From the NCBI RefSeq assembly GCF_902806445.1, contig NZ_LR760298.1, forward strand, positions 682,001 through 746,000: a DNA stretch of 64,000 nucleotides. Direction: 5' to 3'. Each line of letters begins with the position of its first letter. Position 1 is the stretch's first letter. Below are positions 19,742 through 29,235 of the stretch, piece by piece. The position numbers and the translations under genes are program-made. The stretch is from Listeria sp. PSOL-1 (GTDB lineage: Bacteria; Bacillota; Bacilli; Lactobacillales; Listeriaceae). The notes under the pieces were generated by a model, which ran no database searches, was not told the origin of the DNA, and saw nothing but the letters and a program-made list of their open reading frames with translations.

Positions 19742-20041
19742 ATGACGGGAGCTTTTGAAAACTGGTATAAGAGGCTGGAACCAGCAATTTTAATTAAAGT
19801 AGAAGATTTTCATATCCTTGGTTACCGGGAAATAAAGATGAGTCACATATGGTCCTTTTTAACAGAAGTAAAATGGAGAAATGTTTCACCTCCAAGCCTG
19901 CATGAAGGAATTAATGATATTATGCAGATGAACATTGGGCAATTGATGCAGTTTATCACAACACCATCTAAAAAACAGGTGAAACAAAGTTTGTTAGATG
20001 AGACGCTTGTTCAAGAAGTTTTAAAGAGCGACGCGGACTGA
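19742..20041 (+). CDS. comN: Post-transcriptional regulator ComN-like (YrzD family)
   Basis: A 99-residue protein of the ComN/YrzD family, small and rich in aromatic residues (FENWYKRLEPAI, WSFLTEVKWRN), between yajC and secDF exactly as in Bacillus and Listeria. In B. subtilis ComN is needed for accumulation of comE operon mRNA. The ATG at 19742 follows GGGGAGGGG; an upstream in-frame start would include the ribosome binding site. The function in this organism is inferred only from the family. Confidence 0.8.
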   Translation: MTGAFENWYKRLEPAILIKVEDFHILGYREIKMSHIWSFLTEVKWRNVSPPSLHEGINDIMQMNIGQLMQFITTPSKKQVKQSLLDETLVQEVLKSDAD

Positions 20042-20069
20042 GTGTTCCATAAGGAGGAAAGATAAGGAA

Positions 20070-22334
20070 ATGGTTAAAAAAGGCAAGTTAATTACTTTCT
20101 TTTTAGTCGTGGCGATTGTTTTCGGTGTCGTTTTTGGTACTGCTAAAATGATGCTTGGAAAAATCAATCTCGGACTAGATTTGCAGGGCGGCTTTGAAGT
20201 TCTTTATGAAGTGAAGCCTGCAAATGGAAAAGGAAAAGTGGACAGACAAACACTTACTGATACTGTAAGTGCACTTGATCGTCGGATTAACAGCATTGGT
20301 GTAGCTGAGCCGTCGATTACAATTGAAGGGAATAATCGTATCCGCGTGCAATTAGCGGGAATTAAAGATCAAAATGAAGCAAGAAAGATGCTTTCAACGA
20401 CAGCTGAGTTATCTTTTAGAGATGCAAAAGATAACGTAAAGCTAGATGGATCTGATCTCGTTCCTGGTGGCGCTAAACAAGCTTTTGGTCAAAATAATAA
20501 TCCAATTGTTACGTTAAAATTAAAAAGTGCTGACAAATTTGCTAAAGTAACAAAAGAAATTGCAAATCAAACACCAAACAATCAATTGGTTATTTGGCTA
20601 GATTACAAAAAAGGTCAAAAATATGAAACTGAGAAAAGTAAAAAAAATCCGGCTTACTTATCTGCACCTAATGTAAGCAAAGTCATTGATGACAACAATG
20701 TTCAAATCGAAGGAAACTTCACTGCAAACGAAGCGAAAAACTTGGCTAATCTCTTAAACTCTGGTGCGCTTCCTGTTAAAATGAATGAGGTTTATTCTAC
20801 TTCTGTAGGTGCTCAATTTGGACAAGATGCTCTAAATGAAACAGTAATTGCTGGAATCGTCGGCGTGCTAGCAATTTTTGTCTTTATGATTGCTGTTTAC
20901 CGTTTACCAGGTATCGTTGCATCGATTACACTCATTGCTTATACGTATTTAGTGCTGCTTGTTTTAAGTTTGTTAAATGCAACGTTAACACTTCCGGGGA
21001 TTGCTGGATTAATTCTAGGAATCGGTATGGCTGTTGATGCCAATGTGATTACCTATGAGCGGATAAAAGAAGAGCTCAAAGTCGGAAGATCAACAAAAGC
21101 GGCCTTTGATGTTGGGAGTAAGGAAGCTTTCCGGGCCATTTTGGATGGAAACCTTACGACATTAATTGTTGCTTGTGTCCTCTTTTATTTCGGTACAAGT
21201 TCAATTAAAGGCTTTGCAACAGTATTAATCATCAGTATTTTATTAAGCTTCTTAACAGCTGTTTGGGGATCTCGTCTTTTACTTGGCCTTCTTGTTAAAA
21301 GCAATGTCCTTAATAATAAACCAGGATTATTTTCTGTTAATAAAAAACAAATTCATAGTCTGCATGATGGCGTAAGCACCTATGACTTGAAAACGCGTTT
21401 CGATCGCTTTGACTTTGTAAAACATCATCGTTTGTTCTTAGGTATTTTTACAACCATTACGATTGTTGGTATTATTTTGTTAGCAGTTTTCAAAATGAAC
21501 CTTGGCATCGACTTTGCAAGTGGTACTCGTGCTGAGATTACTTCAAATGCGAAGATCACACAATCAACGGTTGAAAAAGATCTAAAAGAAATTAATATGC
21601 CATCGGATAATATTACATTCCAAGGTAAAAATTCAACAACGGCAGTAATCTCTTATAAAGGCGCATTGAAACAAAATGAAGTAGCTAAATTTAAGTCTTA
21701 CTTCAGTGATAAATACAAACACGAACCAAGCATTAGCACCGTAACACCAACAGTTGGAAAAGAGCTTGCCAAAAACGGCATTTATGCACTTGCCATCGCT
21801 TCTGTTTTAATTGTGTTGTATATTGCGGTCCGCTTTGAGTTTTACATGGGTATTGCAGCGATTCTGTCACTTTTATTTGATGCCTTTACGATCTTCATCT
21901 TCTTTAGTATCTTTAGAATTGAAGTAGATTTAACCTTTATTGCAGCAGTTCTGACCGTAATCGGTTATTCGATTAATGACACGATTGTAACAGCTGACCG
22001 TGTTCGCGATATCGGTAAGAAAATGAAACGGTACAAAACGAAAGAAGATGTTGCTTTTGCAGTTAACCATGGTTTAAGACAGACATTTACTCGTTCCATC
22101 AATACTATTGTGACTGTTTTGATTACCGTTTTAGCACTTGTTATCTTTGGTAATGAATCAATCTTGAGCTTTTCAATCGCTCTTCTTGTGGGATTAATTT
22201 CCAGTGTATTCTCGTCCATATTTATGGCGATGCAGCTTTGGTACGTATTTAAATCCCATCAAGTAAATAAAAAAGGGCCACTTGATACAGTGAAGAAAAA
22301 GAAAAAACGCAATGCTGGTCAACCAGTTGTATAA
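20070..22334 (+). CDS. secDF: Protein translocase subunit SecDF (fused)
   Basis: A 754-residue SecD-SecF fusion with twelve expected membrane spans. The SecD half begins with a signal-anchor and the D1 motif LGLDLQGGFEVLYEV and has GIGMAVDANVITYERIKEEL in TM4. The SecF half starts near residue 440 and carries MNLGIDFASGTRAEI and VIGYSINDTIVTADRVRD. The conserved aspartate and arginine of the proton pathway are visible. It uses the proton gradient to pull proteins out of SecYEG. A strong terminator follows. Confidence 0.97.
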   Translation: MVKKGKLITFFLVVAIVFGVVFGTAKMMLGKINLGLDLQGGFEVLYEVKPANGKGKVDRQTLTDTVSALDRRINSIGVAEPSITIEGNNRIRVQLAGIKDQNEARKMLSTTAELSFRDAKDNVKLDGSDLVPGGAKQAFGQNNNPIVTLKLKSADKFAKVTKEIANQTPNNQLVIWLDYKKGQKYETEKSKKNPAYLSAPNVSKVIDDNNVQIEGNFTANEAKNLANLLNSGALPVKMNEVYSTSVGAQFGQDALNETVIAGIVGVLAIFVFMIAVYRLPGIVASITLIAYTYLVLLVLSLLNATLTLPGIAGLILGIGMAVDANVITYERIKEELKVGRSTKAAFDVGSKEAFRAILDGNLTTLIVACVLFYFGTSSIKGFATVLIISILLSFLTAVWGSRLLLGLLVKSNVLNNKPGLFSVNKKQIHSLHDGVSTYDLKTRFDRFDFVKHHRLFLGIFTTITIVGIILLAVFKMNLGIDFASGTRAEITSNAKITQSTVEKDLKEINMPSDNITFQGKNSTTAVISYKGALKQNEVAKFKSYFSDKYKHEPSISTVTPTVGKELAKNGIYALAIASVLIVLYIAVRFEFYMGIAAILSLLFDAFTIFIFFSIFRIEVDLTFIAAVLTVIGYSINDTIVTADRVRDIGKKMKRYKTKEDVAFAVNHGLRQTFTRSINTIVTVLITVLALVIFGNESILSFSIALLVGLISSVFSSIFMAMQLWYVFKSHQVNKKGPLDTVKKKKKRNAGQPVV

Positions 22335-22346
22335 TTAAAATACATG

Positions 22347-22378
22347 AACCGGGAACAGAGGTGTTCCCGGTTTTTTTA
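22347..22378 (+). terminator. Rho-independent terminator after secDF
   Basis: AACCGGGAACA pairs perfectly with TGTTCCCGGTT (11 bp, 4-base loop), followed by a run of T. Confidence 0.93.
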
Positions 22379-22400
22379 TAAGAGAAGTGGGGGATTTTAA

Positions 22401-22724
22401 ATGAAAATACAATGGCAAGTCGTAACAGGGATTGTTCTTGCTCTCATGATTGCAGTGTTTGCTGTCATTAATACGGATCCAGTAGAAGTGAATTTTTTAT
22501 TTACTAAAGCAGACTGGCCGCTTATTTTACTTATTCTAGGTTCAGTTTTAATCGGTTGTTTAATCATGTTCTTTTTAAATATCGCAAAAGCAAGACAAGC
22601 GAGAAAAGAAGTCAGACAATTGAACGAAGAAATTAACGATTTGAAAAGACAACTCGCAGCTGAAGAAGCACTCGGTATGAAAAAGATTGAACTGGAAAAA
22701 AATGAATCGAAGCAAGAATTCTAA
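22401..22724 (+). CDS. LapA-domain membrane protein (YrvD-like)
   Basis: A 107-residue protein with two predicted membrane helices (residues 5-25 and 40-62; the N-VNFLF motif lies between them) followed by a cytosolic coiled coil of about 40 residues rich in K, E and R. This is the LapA/DUF1049 architecture. The gene sits between secDF and recJ as in Listeria and B. subtilis yrvD. Its function in Gram-positives is unknown; in enterobacteria LapA helps regulate LpxC, which is absent from Firmicutes. Confidence 0.82.
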   Translation: MKIQWQVVTGIVLALMIAVFAVINTDPVEVNFLFTKADWPLILLILGSVLIGCLIMFFLNIAKARQARKEVRQLNEEINDLKRQLAAEEALGMKKIELEKNESKQEF

Positions 22725-22803
22725 AAAGTGAGCGCATTGTTTTAACTCATTACATAGCATACCAATTTTTTTGCTGGCGAAAACAACTAAAAACCGTAAA
22801 CAA

Positions 22804-22832
22804 TTGGCATTTTCTTATTTTTTCGCTATAAT
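22804..22832 (+). promoter_or_regulatory. Predicted SigA promoter of recJ
   Basis: TTGGCA (22804-22809) and TATAAT (22827-22832) are 17 bases apart, about 25 bases before the recJ start. This supports the start at 22858 rather than an upstream one. Confidence 0.75.
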
Positions 22833-22857
22833 AGGAAAGTTGAAAGGTGGGGAGCAA

Positions 22858-25170
22858 ATGATTGATGCAAAATACTCCTGGAAAATTGATCGAGTAGATG
22901 AAAACAAGACCAAACAAGTTAAAGATGCACTTCAAATCGATGAACAGTTAGCAAAAATCCTTTTAAAACGTGGTATAACAACAAAAGATCAATTGGATAA
23001 ATTTTTGCACCCCGAAAAGTATAGTGGTTACGATCCTTTTTTATTTTTTGAAATGGATAAAGCTGTTTCAAGAATTAACCAAGCTGTTCAAAATAAAGAG
23101 CGTATTTTAATTTACGGCGATTACGATGCGGACGGGGTCACGAGTATTGCTGTTCTTCATTATGCACTTAAAAAATTAGGCGCTGCGCCAGACTATTATA
23201 TCCCCAATCGTTTTACTGAAGGATATGGCCCAAATAAAGCGGCTTTAAAAAAAGCGAAGGATCAAGGGTATCATTTAATTATTACAGTGGATAATGGAAT
23301 TGCTGCACTTGATGAAATGAAATTTGCAAAAGAAATTGCTTTAGATGTTATTGTGACAGATCATCATGAAGCTCGCGCGGTAATGCCTGAAGCGATTGCT
23401 GTTATTCATCCTAAACATCCTAATTCGAAGTATCCGTTTCAAGAGCTTGCTGGCGTTGGTGTAAGTTATAAGCTGGCTCACGCTTTACTTGGAGAAGAAC
23501 CGACTGAGCTTCTTGACTTGGTTGCTGTTGGAACGGTCGCTGATTTGGTTGCACTAACAGATGAGAATCGTCTTTTTGTTCAAAAAGGACTGATGAAATT
23601 GCAGCAAAGTCCTAATTTAGGCCTTCAAGCACTCGCTAAAAAAGCAGGTGTCAAGCTAGAAGGAGTAAGTGAAGAAGCGATTGGATTTGCGCTAGCGCCA
23701 CGTCTTAATGCTGTTGGGCGTCTTGGTCCTGCTGATGCTTCTTGTGATCTTCTTTTAACAGTCGATGATAACGAAGCCACTTTTTTAGCAGAGAAAATTG
23801 ATATGGCTAATAAAGAGCGCCGTGAAATAGTGGCAAATATTACAACGGAAGCAACCGCTTTATTAGAAAATAAGAGCGAAATACCGCGCGTTATTGTCCT
23901 GGCAAACCCTGATTGGAATCCTGGTGTATTGGGGATTGTTGCTTCACGTATTGTAGAAAAATATAGTCGCCCTACAATTCTTCTTGCAGTTGATGAAGCT
24001 ACAGGTCTTGCTAAAGGTTCAGGGCGAAGTATCCAAGCGTTCCATTTATATCAAGCATTAGACAAAAATAGAGCACTTTTAGAAGCGTTTGGTGGACACC
24101 CAATGGCAGCAGGATTAACAGTTCAAATGGTCCATCTTCAGTCACTCATTGAAAACTTAAATGAACAAGCTAAGCAACTTCATGACGAAGATTTTCGTAA
24201 GGAACAATGCATTGAAGCCGAATTAGAATTAAGTACGGTCAGCCTTCCTTTCATAAAACAAATCGAGAAGCTAGCGCCATTTGGTATCTGCAATCCTAAG
24301 CCAATCTTTTTATTTAAAGAGATAGAATTTGCGAATACACGAAGGATTGGTGCAGATAAAACCCATTTAAAAACAACGCTTGCTAAAGAAAACAGCCGAC
24401 TTGATGCGGTTGGTTTTCATGTCGGTTTTTTAGCAGAAAAGATCGCTATCAATGCACAAGTGGATGTCATTGGGGAACTATCCATCAATGAATGGAACGG
24501 TAGCCAAAAAGCACAACTACAGTTAGTAGATGTAGCTGTCAGACACTGGCAGTTATTCGATGCCAGAAATCAAATAACTTGGAAAAAATTAATCGCTGAA
24601 AAAGCCATAGATGATCGGCTTTTCGTTTGTTTTCTTGAAGAAACCTATCAGCAACTTGCAGCTGAGCATCAACCAGTCTTACAACTCCCAACAACTCATC
24701 AGTTGCAAAAAACGACAATCAATGAGTTGATTATTGCGGATATGCCAAACGATCTTTTAGCTATTGAGCAAATTATTAGGGAAATCAAGCCAAAGAGACT
24801 TTATGTCCATTTTGGTAACTCACAGACAGAAGGATTTGATCGTTTACCAAGTAGAGCAGAATTTGCTACTTTTTATAAATTAATCAAGGAATTTCAGCCT
24901 TTCACTTTAGATAAATATATCCCGCGCTTATCACAAAAATTTGGTTGGAAAAAAGCGCAGATCGAATTTATGGCCAATGTGTTTTTCGAGCTGAAATTTG
25001 CTGAAATGGATAATGGAGCGATTACATTAACGCCTGTTCAATCTAAACGAGATTTAACAGAATCAAATTATTACAAAAAACAACAGCAACAAATTGAAAC
25101 ACATCAAAAGTTGCTTTATTCCAATTATCACGATTTATATCAATGGATGAAGCAGGTTCTTGAAACTTAA
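22858..25170 (+). CDS. recJ: Single-stranded-DNA-specific exonuclease RecJ
   Basis: A 770-residue RecJ: DHH domain with [10 protein letters not shown] (motif I), VTVDNGI-like [16 protein letters not shown] (motif III) and [23 protein letters not shown], then a DHHA1 domain with [15 protein letters not shown] and [12 protein letters not shown], an OB-fold, and a C-terminal extension usual for Firmicute RecJ. It digests single strands 5' to 3' in recombination and repair. The ATG at 22858 follows GGTGGGGAG and a good promoter. Confidence 0.95.
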   Translation: MIDAKYSWKIDRVDENKTKQVKDALQIDEQLAKILLKRGITTKDQLDKFLHPEKYSGYDPFLFFEMDKAVSRINQAVQNKERILIYGDYDADGVTSIAVLHYALKKLGAAPDYYIPNRFTEGYGPNKAALKKAKDQGYHLIITVDNGIAALDEMKFAKEIALDVIVTDHHEARAVMPEAIAVIHPKHPNSKYPFQELAGVGVSYKLAHALLGEEPTELLDLVAVGTVADLVALTDENRLFVQKGLMKLQQSPNLGLQALAKKAGVKLEGVSEEAIGFALAPRLNAVGRLGPADASCDLLLTVDDNEATFLAEKIDMANKERREIVANITTEATALLENKSEIPRVIVLANPDWNPGVLGIVASRIVEKYSRPTILLAVDEATGLAKGSGRSIQAFHLYQALDKNRALLEAFGGHPMAAGLTVQMVHLQSLIENLNEQAKQLHDEDFRKEQCIEAELELSTVSLPFIKQIEKLAPFGICNPKPIFLFKEIEFANTRRIGADKTHLKTTLAKENSRLDAVGFHVGFLAEKIAINAQVDVIGELSINEWNGSQKAQLQLVDVAVRHWQLFDARNQITWKKLIAEKAIDDRLFVCFLEETYQQLAAEHQPVLQLPTTHQLQKTTINELIIADMPNDLLAIEQIIREIKPKRLYVHFGNSQTEGFDRLPSRAEFATFYKLIKEFQPFTLDKYIPRLSQKFGWKKAQIEFMANVFFELKFAEMDNGAITLTPVQSKRDLTESNYYKKQQQQIETHQKLLYSNYHDLYQWMKQVLET

Positions 25171-25202
25171 ACTTGTTTGCCAAACGTTGGAGGAAAGAAA
25201 AT

Positions 25203-25724
25203 ATGGACTTAAATGAATTAAGAAATTATGTAGCGATTGTCAATGATTGGCCTAAAAAAGGCATTGTTTTTAAAGACATTACCCCACTTATGAATGATGG
25301 GGAAGCTTATAAATTTGCTACCGATCAAATTGTTGCGTATGCACGTAAACTTGACATTGATATTATTGTTGGCCCTGAAGCGCGAGGTTTTATCATTGGT
25401 TGCCCGGTAGCTTATGCATTAGGAATCGGCTTTGCACCTGTTCGAAAACCTAATAAATTGCCTCGAGAAACGATTGATATGGAATATGATTTAGAGTATG
25501 GAACGAACATCTTATCTATGCATCAAGATGCCATTAAGCCTGGGCAACGTGTGCTTATCACAGATGATTTACTTGCAACAGGCGGAACAATCGAAGCTAC
25601 GATTCACCTCGTTGAAAAATTAGGCGGTATTGTAGCAGGATGTGCCTTTTTAATCGAATTAACTGAACTTGAAGGACATAAAAAATTAAGTGGCTATGAC
25701 CGTTTGATTTTAATGGATTTTTAG
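25203..25724 (+). CDS. apt: Adenine phosphoribosyltransferase
   Basis: A 173-residue type I PRTase: FKDITPLM near the N-terminus, [15 protein letters not shown], and the PRPP-binding motif [13 protein letters not shown]. It converts adenine plus PRPP to AMP. The ATG at 25203 ([10 protein letters not shown]) has GGAGGAAAG upstream; an in-frame TTG ten codons earlier overlaps that site. It sits between recJ and relA, conserved in Bacillales. Confidence 0.96.
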   Translation: MDLNELRNYVAIVNDWPKKGIVFKDITPLMNDGEAYKFATDQIVAYARKLDIDIIVGPEARGFIIGCPVAYALGIGFAPVRKPNKLPRETIDMEYDLEYGTNILSMHQDAIKPGQRVLITDDLLATGGTIEATIHLVEKLGGIVAGCAFLIELTELEGHKKLSGYDRLILMDF

Positions 25725-25863
25725 AAATAAATGTAGAGGATAAGTCAATTTTGTACAAGTATTTGTGCAAGTTTTCGAAAGTCTGTCAAAAATCACGTAA
25801 GGGCGAGTGTTTATCGTTTATACTCTAAACCCGAATTACTTTATAAAGGTTATTTAATCGTGA

Positions 25864-25869
25864 TATAAT
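25864..25869 (+). promoter_or_regulatory. Extended -10 promoter upstream of relA
   Basis: TGATATAAT is an extended -10; TTATAA at 25841-25846 is a poor -35 at 17-base spacing. It lies about 95 bases before the relA start. The rest of the 240-base apt-relA gap shows nothing recognisable. Confidence 0.55.
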
Positions 25870-25964
25870 AAAAAATAAGAATCATTTTTTGAAAGGATTT
25901 GCTACTTTTATAGTGGCTTTTCTAAATTTTAGCTTTAAAAAATGGGAAAAGAGGGGGAAATGAG

Positions 25965-28175
25965 ATGGCTAAAGAAAAGAATTTAACTGCAGAACAAGTC
26001 ATTGAAATGGCTTCTCATTATATGAATAAAGAACATCTGACAATCGTTCAAAAAGCTTACGAGTTTGCTCGTGATTCTCACATTGAGCAATTTCGTAAAT
26101 CAGGTGAACCTTATATCCTTCATCCTATTCAAGTCGCTGGCATTTTGGTTGAACTTGAAATGGACCCATCAACTGTTGCAGCAGGATTTTTGCATGATGT
26201 TGTAGAAGATACAGACATCACATTAGCTGATTTAGAAAAGGCGTTTGGTGCTGAAGTAGCTATGCTTGTTGATGGTGTTACCAAACTAGGTAAAATCAAA
26301 TATAAATCACATCAAGAACAACAAGCTGAAAATCACCGAAAAATGTTTATTGCTATGGCAGAGGACATTCGTGTTATTTTAATCAAATTAGCTGACCGAT
26401 TGCATAATATGCGAACGCTTAAACATTTACCTGTTGAAAAGCAGCAGCGGATTGCTAATGAAACTTTAGAAATTTTTGCACCACTTGCTCATCGGTTAGG
26501 GATTAGCCGTGTAAAATGGGAGCTTGAAGATACAGCACTTCGCTATTTAAACCCGCAGCAATATTACCGAATTGTACATTTAATGAAGCAAAAACGCGGG
26601 GAACGGGAGCGCTATTTACAAGATGTGATTGACGGCGTAAATGAGAATTTGGATGAGCTGAAAATTAAAGCAGACATTTCTGGAAGACCAAAACATATTT
26701 ATTCTATTTATCGTAAAATGAGCGAACAGCACAAGCAATTTAATGAGATTTACGATCTGCTAGCTGTTCGAATTATTGTTAGTAGCATTAAAGATTGTTA
26801 TGCTGTCCTTGGCATTATTCATACGCGCTGGAAGCCAATGCCTGGGCGTTTTAAAGACTATATCGCCATGCCTAAATCAAATATGTATCAATCGCTTCAT
26901 ACAACGGTAATCGGTCCACAAGGTGAGCCGCTTGAAGTGCAAATCAGAACACATGAAATGCACCAAATCGCTGAATATGGGGTCGCAGCACATTGGGCAT
27001 ATAAAGAAGGCCGGCAGATGAATAGCAAAACCTCATTTGATAATAAAATGTCTTGGTTCCGTGAAATTCTCGAATACCAAAATGAATCAGATAATGCAGA
27101 AGAATTTATGGAATCATTAAAATTCGATTTATTTTCTGACGTGGTGTATGTCTTTACACCGAAAGGGGACGTTTTTGAGCTACCAAATGGTTCAGTACCA
27201 CTTGATTTTGCTTATCGTGTCCACACAGAAGTTGGAAATAAAACAATAGGCGCGAAAATAAACGGTAAAATTGTCACACTTGATTATAAATTAAAAACAG
27301 GAGACATCATTGAAATTTTGACATCAAAGCATTCCTATGGCCCAAGTCGTGATTGGCTTAAATTGGTGCAAACGTCACAAGCAAGAAATAAGATCAAACA
27401 ATTTTTTAAACGACAAACGAAAGAAGAAAACGTTGAAAAGGGCCATGATTTAGTTGAAAAAGAATTGCGTCAGCTCGATTTTGATCCAAAGAAAATTTTA
27501 ACAACAGAAAATCTTCATCGACTTGTTGAAAAATTAAACTTCTCACATGAAGATGATCTTTTTGCGGCTGTTGGCTATAATGGCATTACGGCGCTTCAGG
27601 TAGCCAATCGTTTGACTGAAAAATTACGTAAAGAACGCGCGAATGAAGAGAAGACAGGACGCCTTTTGAACCAACCTGAGACAAATAGCACAGAAGCTAA
27701 TAATGAAAAATTAAAAATCAAGCATAGTGCAGGAGTTGTCGTTCAGGGCATCGGGAATTTACTCATCCGCTTGTCACGTTGTTGTAATCCGGTTCCAGGT
27801 GACGCCATTGTCGGTTATATCACGAAAGGACGCGGTATTTCTATTCATCGCAAGGATTGCCCCAATGTGCACTCTGCTGAAAAGGATCGTCTTATCGAAG
27901 TGGAATGGGAAGAGGCAGATCTTGACGCTAAAACAGATTATAATGTTGATATTGAGATTTACGGATATAACCGGAGTGGGCTGTTAAATGATATTCTTCA
28001 AGTGATCAACAGTTTAACCTCTAATATTAATGGAGTGAATGCGAAAGTGGATAATAACAAGATGGCAACACTTGTTGTCACACTTCAAATCCATAATATC
28101 AGTCATCTACAACGTGTTGTTGATAAAATCAAGCAAATCCCAGATGTTTATACCGTTCGCAGGTTAATGAATTAG
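25965..28175 (+). CDS. relA: Bifunctional (p)ppGpp synthetase/hydrolase RelA/Rsh
   Basis: A 736-residue long Rsh. The HD hydrolase domain has HPIQVA, FLHDVVEDT and LADRLHNMRTL (residues 50-155). The synthetase domain includes RPKHIYSIYRKM and YDLLAVRIIV. TGS (about 390-450), zinc-finger/CC (SRCCNPVPGD) and ACT domains follow. Both active sites look intact, as expected for the single bifunctional enzyme of Firmicutes that makes and degrades the stringent alarmone. AGAGGGGG precedes the ATG; dtd follows after 12 bases. Confidence 0.96.
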   Translation: MAKEKNLTAEQVIEMASHYMNKEHLTIVQKAYEFARDSHIEQFRKSGEPYILHPIQVAGILVELEMDPSTVAAGFLHDVVEDTDITLADLEKAFGAEVAMLVDGVTKLGKIKYKSHQEQQAENHRKMFIAMAEDIRVILIKLADRLHNMRTLKHLPVEKQQRIANETLEIFAPLAHRLGISRVKWELEDTALRYLNPQQYYRIVHLMKQKRGERERYLQDVIDGVNENLDELKIKADISGRPKHIYSIYRKMSEQHKQFNEIYDLLAVRIIVSSIKDCYAVLGIIHTRWKPMPGRFKDYIAMPKSNMYQSLHTTVIGPQGEPLEVQIRTHEMHQIAEYGVAAHWAYKEGRQMNSKTSFDNKMSWFREILEYQNESDNAEEFMESLKFDLFSDVVYVFTPKGDVFELPNGSVPLDFAYRVHTEVGNKTIGAKINGKIVTLDYKLKTGDIIEILTSKHSYGPSRDWLKLVQTSQARNKIKQFFKRQTKEENVEKGHDLVEKELRQLDFDPKKILTTENLHRLVEKLNFSHEDDLFAAVGYNGITALQVANRLTEKLRKERANEEKTGRLLNQPETNSTEANNEKLKIKHSAGVVVQGIGNLLIRLSRCCNPVPGDAIVGYITKGRGISIHRKDCPNVHSAEKDRLIEVEWEEADLDAKTDYNVDIEIYGYNRSGLLNDILQVINSLTSNINGVNAKVDNNKMATLVVTLQIHNISHLQRVVDKIKQIPDVYTVRRLMN

Positions 28176-28187
28176 GAGGTTTTTGCA

Positions 28188-28640
28188 GTGCGTGTTTTAA
28201 TTCAAAGGTGTTTAGAAGCAAGTGTTACGATTGATGATGAGGTCATTGCTGAAATTGCCCAGGGCCTGACACTCTTTGTTGGCGTCACACATCAAGATAC
28301 TGAAAAAGAAGTCGATTATCTTGTAAAGAAAATTAGCAGCTTACGAATTTTTGAAGATGAAGCAGGAAAGATGAACCGCTCAATTACAGAAATTGAAGGT
28401 GATATTCTTTCAGTATCACAATTCACGTTATATGCAGATGCTAAAAAAGGTCGGCGTCCAAGTTTCATCCAAGCTGCTGAAAAAGAACAAGCAGAAGCTC
28501 TTTATGAACTACTGAACGAAAAGCTAGAAGACAGCGGAATCGGCATTGGACGTGGTGTATTTGGAGCAGACATGGATGTTCGCATTAATAACCATGGACC
28601 AGTTACCATAATGCTTGATACAGAAGAATTGTTGGACTGA
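28188..28640 (+). CDS. dtd: D-aminoacyl-tRNA deacylase
   Basis: A 150-residue DTD starting at GTG behind TTAGGAGG. Both family motifs are present: SQFTLYAD (SQxTL) near residue 78 and NNHGPVT (NxxGPxT) near residue 137. It hydrolyses D-amino acids, and glycine mischarged on tRNA-Ala, from tRNA. It is the last gene of the recJ-apt-relA-dtd run. Confidence 0.96.
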   Translation: MRVLIQRCLEASVTIDDEVIAEIAQGLTLFVGVTHQDTEKEVDYLVKKISSLRIFEDEAGKMNRSITEIEGDILSVSQFTLYADAKKGRRPSFIQAAEKEQAEALYELLNEKLEDSGIGIGRGVFGADMDVRINNHGPVTIMLDTEELLD

Positions 28641-28666
28641 TCCTTACAAACAGAATAAAACAAAAA

Positions 28667-28716
28667 CAAGCTTTTCGTTTTGTAAATCTTACTAGACTTT
28701 CAAAACGAAAAGCTTG
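28667..28716 (-). terminator. Long perfect hairpin between dtd and the CRISPR array
   Basis: CAAGCTTTTCGTTTTG (28667-28682) pairs perfectly with CAAAACGAAAAGCTTG (28701-28716), a 16-bp stem with an 18-base loop. On the minus strand it is followed by TTTTTGTTTTATT, so it is a better terminator for transcripts from the CRISPR side than for dtd, though it could serve both. Confidence 0.75.
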
Positions 28717-28836
28717 AATTGTTGTGTTTGAAAAAGGCAGTTTATGATCAGGGGGTGAGTTGTAATGTTCTGTGATTTAAAGAACTTGTTTGTTCGAAAT
28801 AATGTAGTTCTAAAACTTATAGACATGATCTGATTT

Positions 28837-29004
28837 TTTTATAATAGATTCAAAACAACATAGCTCTAAAACACCACAATCTTCATTACTCAACACAAGC
28901 GTGTTTTGGAAGCATTCAAAACTACATAGCTCTAAAACAAATCCATTTGAGAAATATTTTCTAAAATAGTTTTGGAAGCATTCAAAACTACATAGCTCTA
29001 AAAC
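28837..29004 (-). CRISPR. Small type II-A CRISPR array (3 repeats, 2 spacers), no cas genes nearby
   Basis: Read on the minus strand, the 36-bp repeat begins GTTTTAGAGCTATGTA and ends GAATGCTTCCAAAAC, close to the Cas9-associated repeats of Listeria and Streptococcus. Identical copies lie at 28969-29004 and 28903-28938. A third at 28837-28872 has an intact 5' half and a decayed 3' half, as expected for the trailer-end repeat. The two spacers (28939-28968 and 28873-28902) are each 30 bp, the II-A norm. A weaker repeat-like remnant ending GTAGTTCTAAAAC (about 28781-28816) is only 20 bases further and may be an older decayed unit. No cas9, cas1, cas2, csn2 or tracrRNA anti-repeat is in this window. 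Confidence 0.93.
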
Positions 29005-29127
29005 CTCGTAGGACGTCCTAGTTCCCAAGGTTTCGTAATCGCGCCACTTGTCCATAGCAAGACTTCAGCTTGAATGCTTTTTATGATTTAGTCACTTCCA
29101 GTATTTAATAACGTCTAATTCATTATA
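29005..29127 (-). promoter_or_regulatory. CRISPR leader with anchoring motif and promoter
   Basis: On the minus strand the bases touching the first repeat are CTACGAG, matching the CTRCGAG leader-anchoring sequence used by one group of type II-A Cas1-Cas2 complexes. About 110 bases upstream is an extended -10, TGGTATAAT (hexamer at plus-strand 29122-29127), with only a weak -35. The array therefore keeps both adaptation and transcription signals. Confidence 0.75.
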
Positions 29128-29179
29128 CCATAGTTTCTAGAAATGCTAGAATATTTCTATTAAAATGACAGCGATTCAA

Positions 29180-29228
29180 ATAAAAAAAGAAACTCATCCG
29201 TAGCTTCATGAAAATCCGGATGGGTTCC
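29180..29228 (-). terminator. Terminator of the amidase gene
   Basis: Read on the minus strand, GGAACCCATCCG pairs with CGGATGAGTTTC (one mismatch), followed by seven T residues. Confidence 0.85.
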
Positions 29229-29235
29229 TTTTCTT

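Noticed and set aside
28741-28816. A tracrRNA next to the CRISPR array.
   Set aside because: The repeat-like segment reads TTCTAAAAC, as in a repeat, rather than the AAGTTAAAAT anti-repeat continuation of tracrRNAs; no nexus or terminator hairpins follow.
28810-29055. An 81-codon minus-strand frame with the repeated peptide ELCSFECFQN.
   Set aside because: The repeated peptide is simply the translation of the CRISPR repeats; there is no ribosome binding site.
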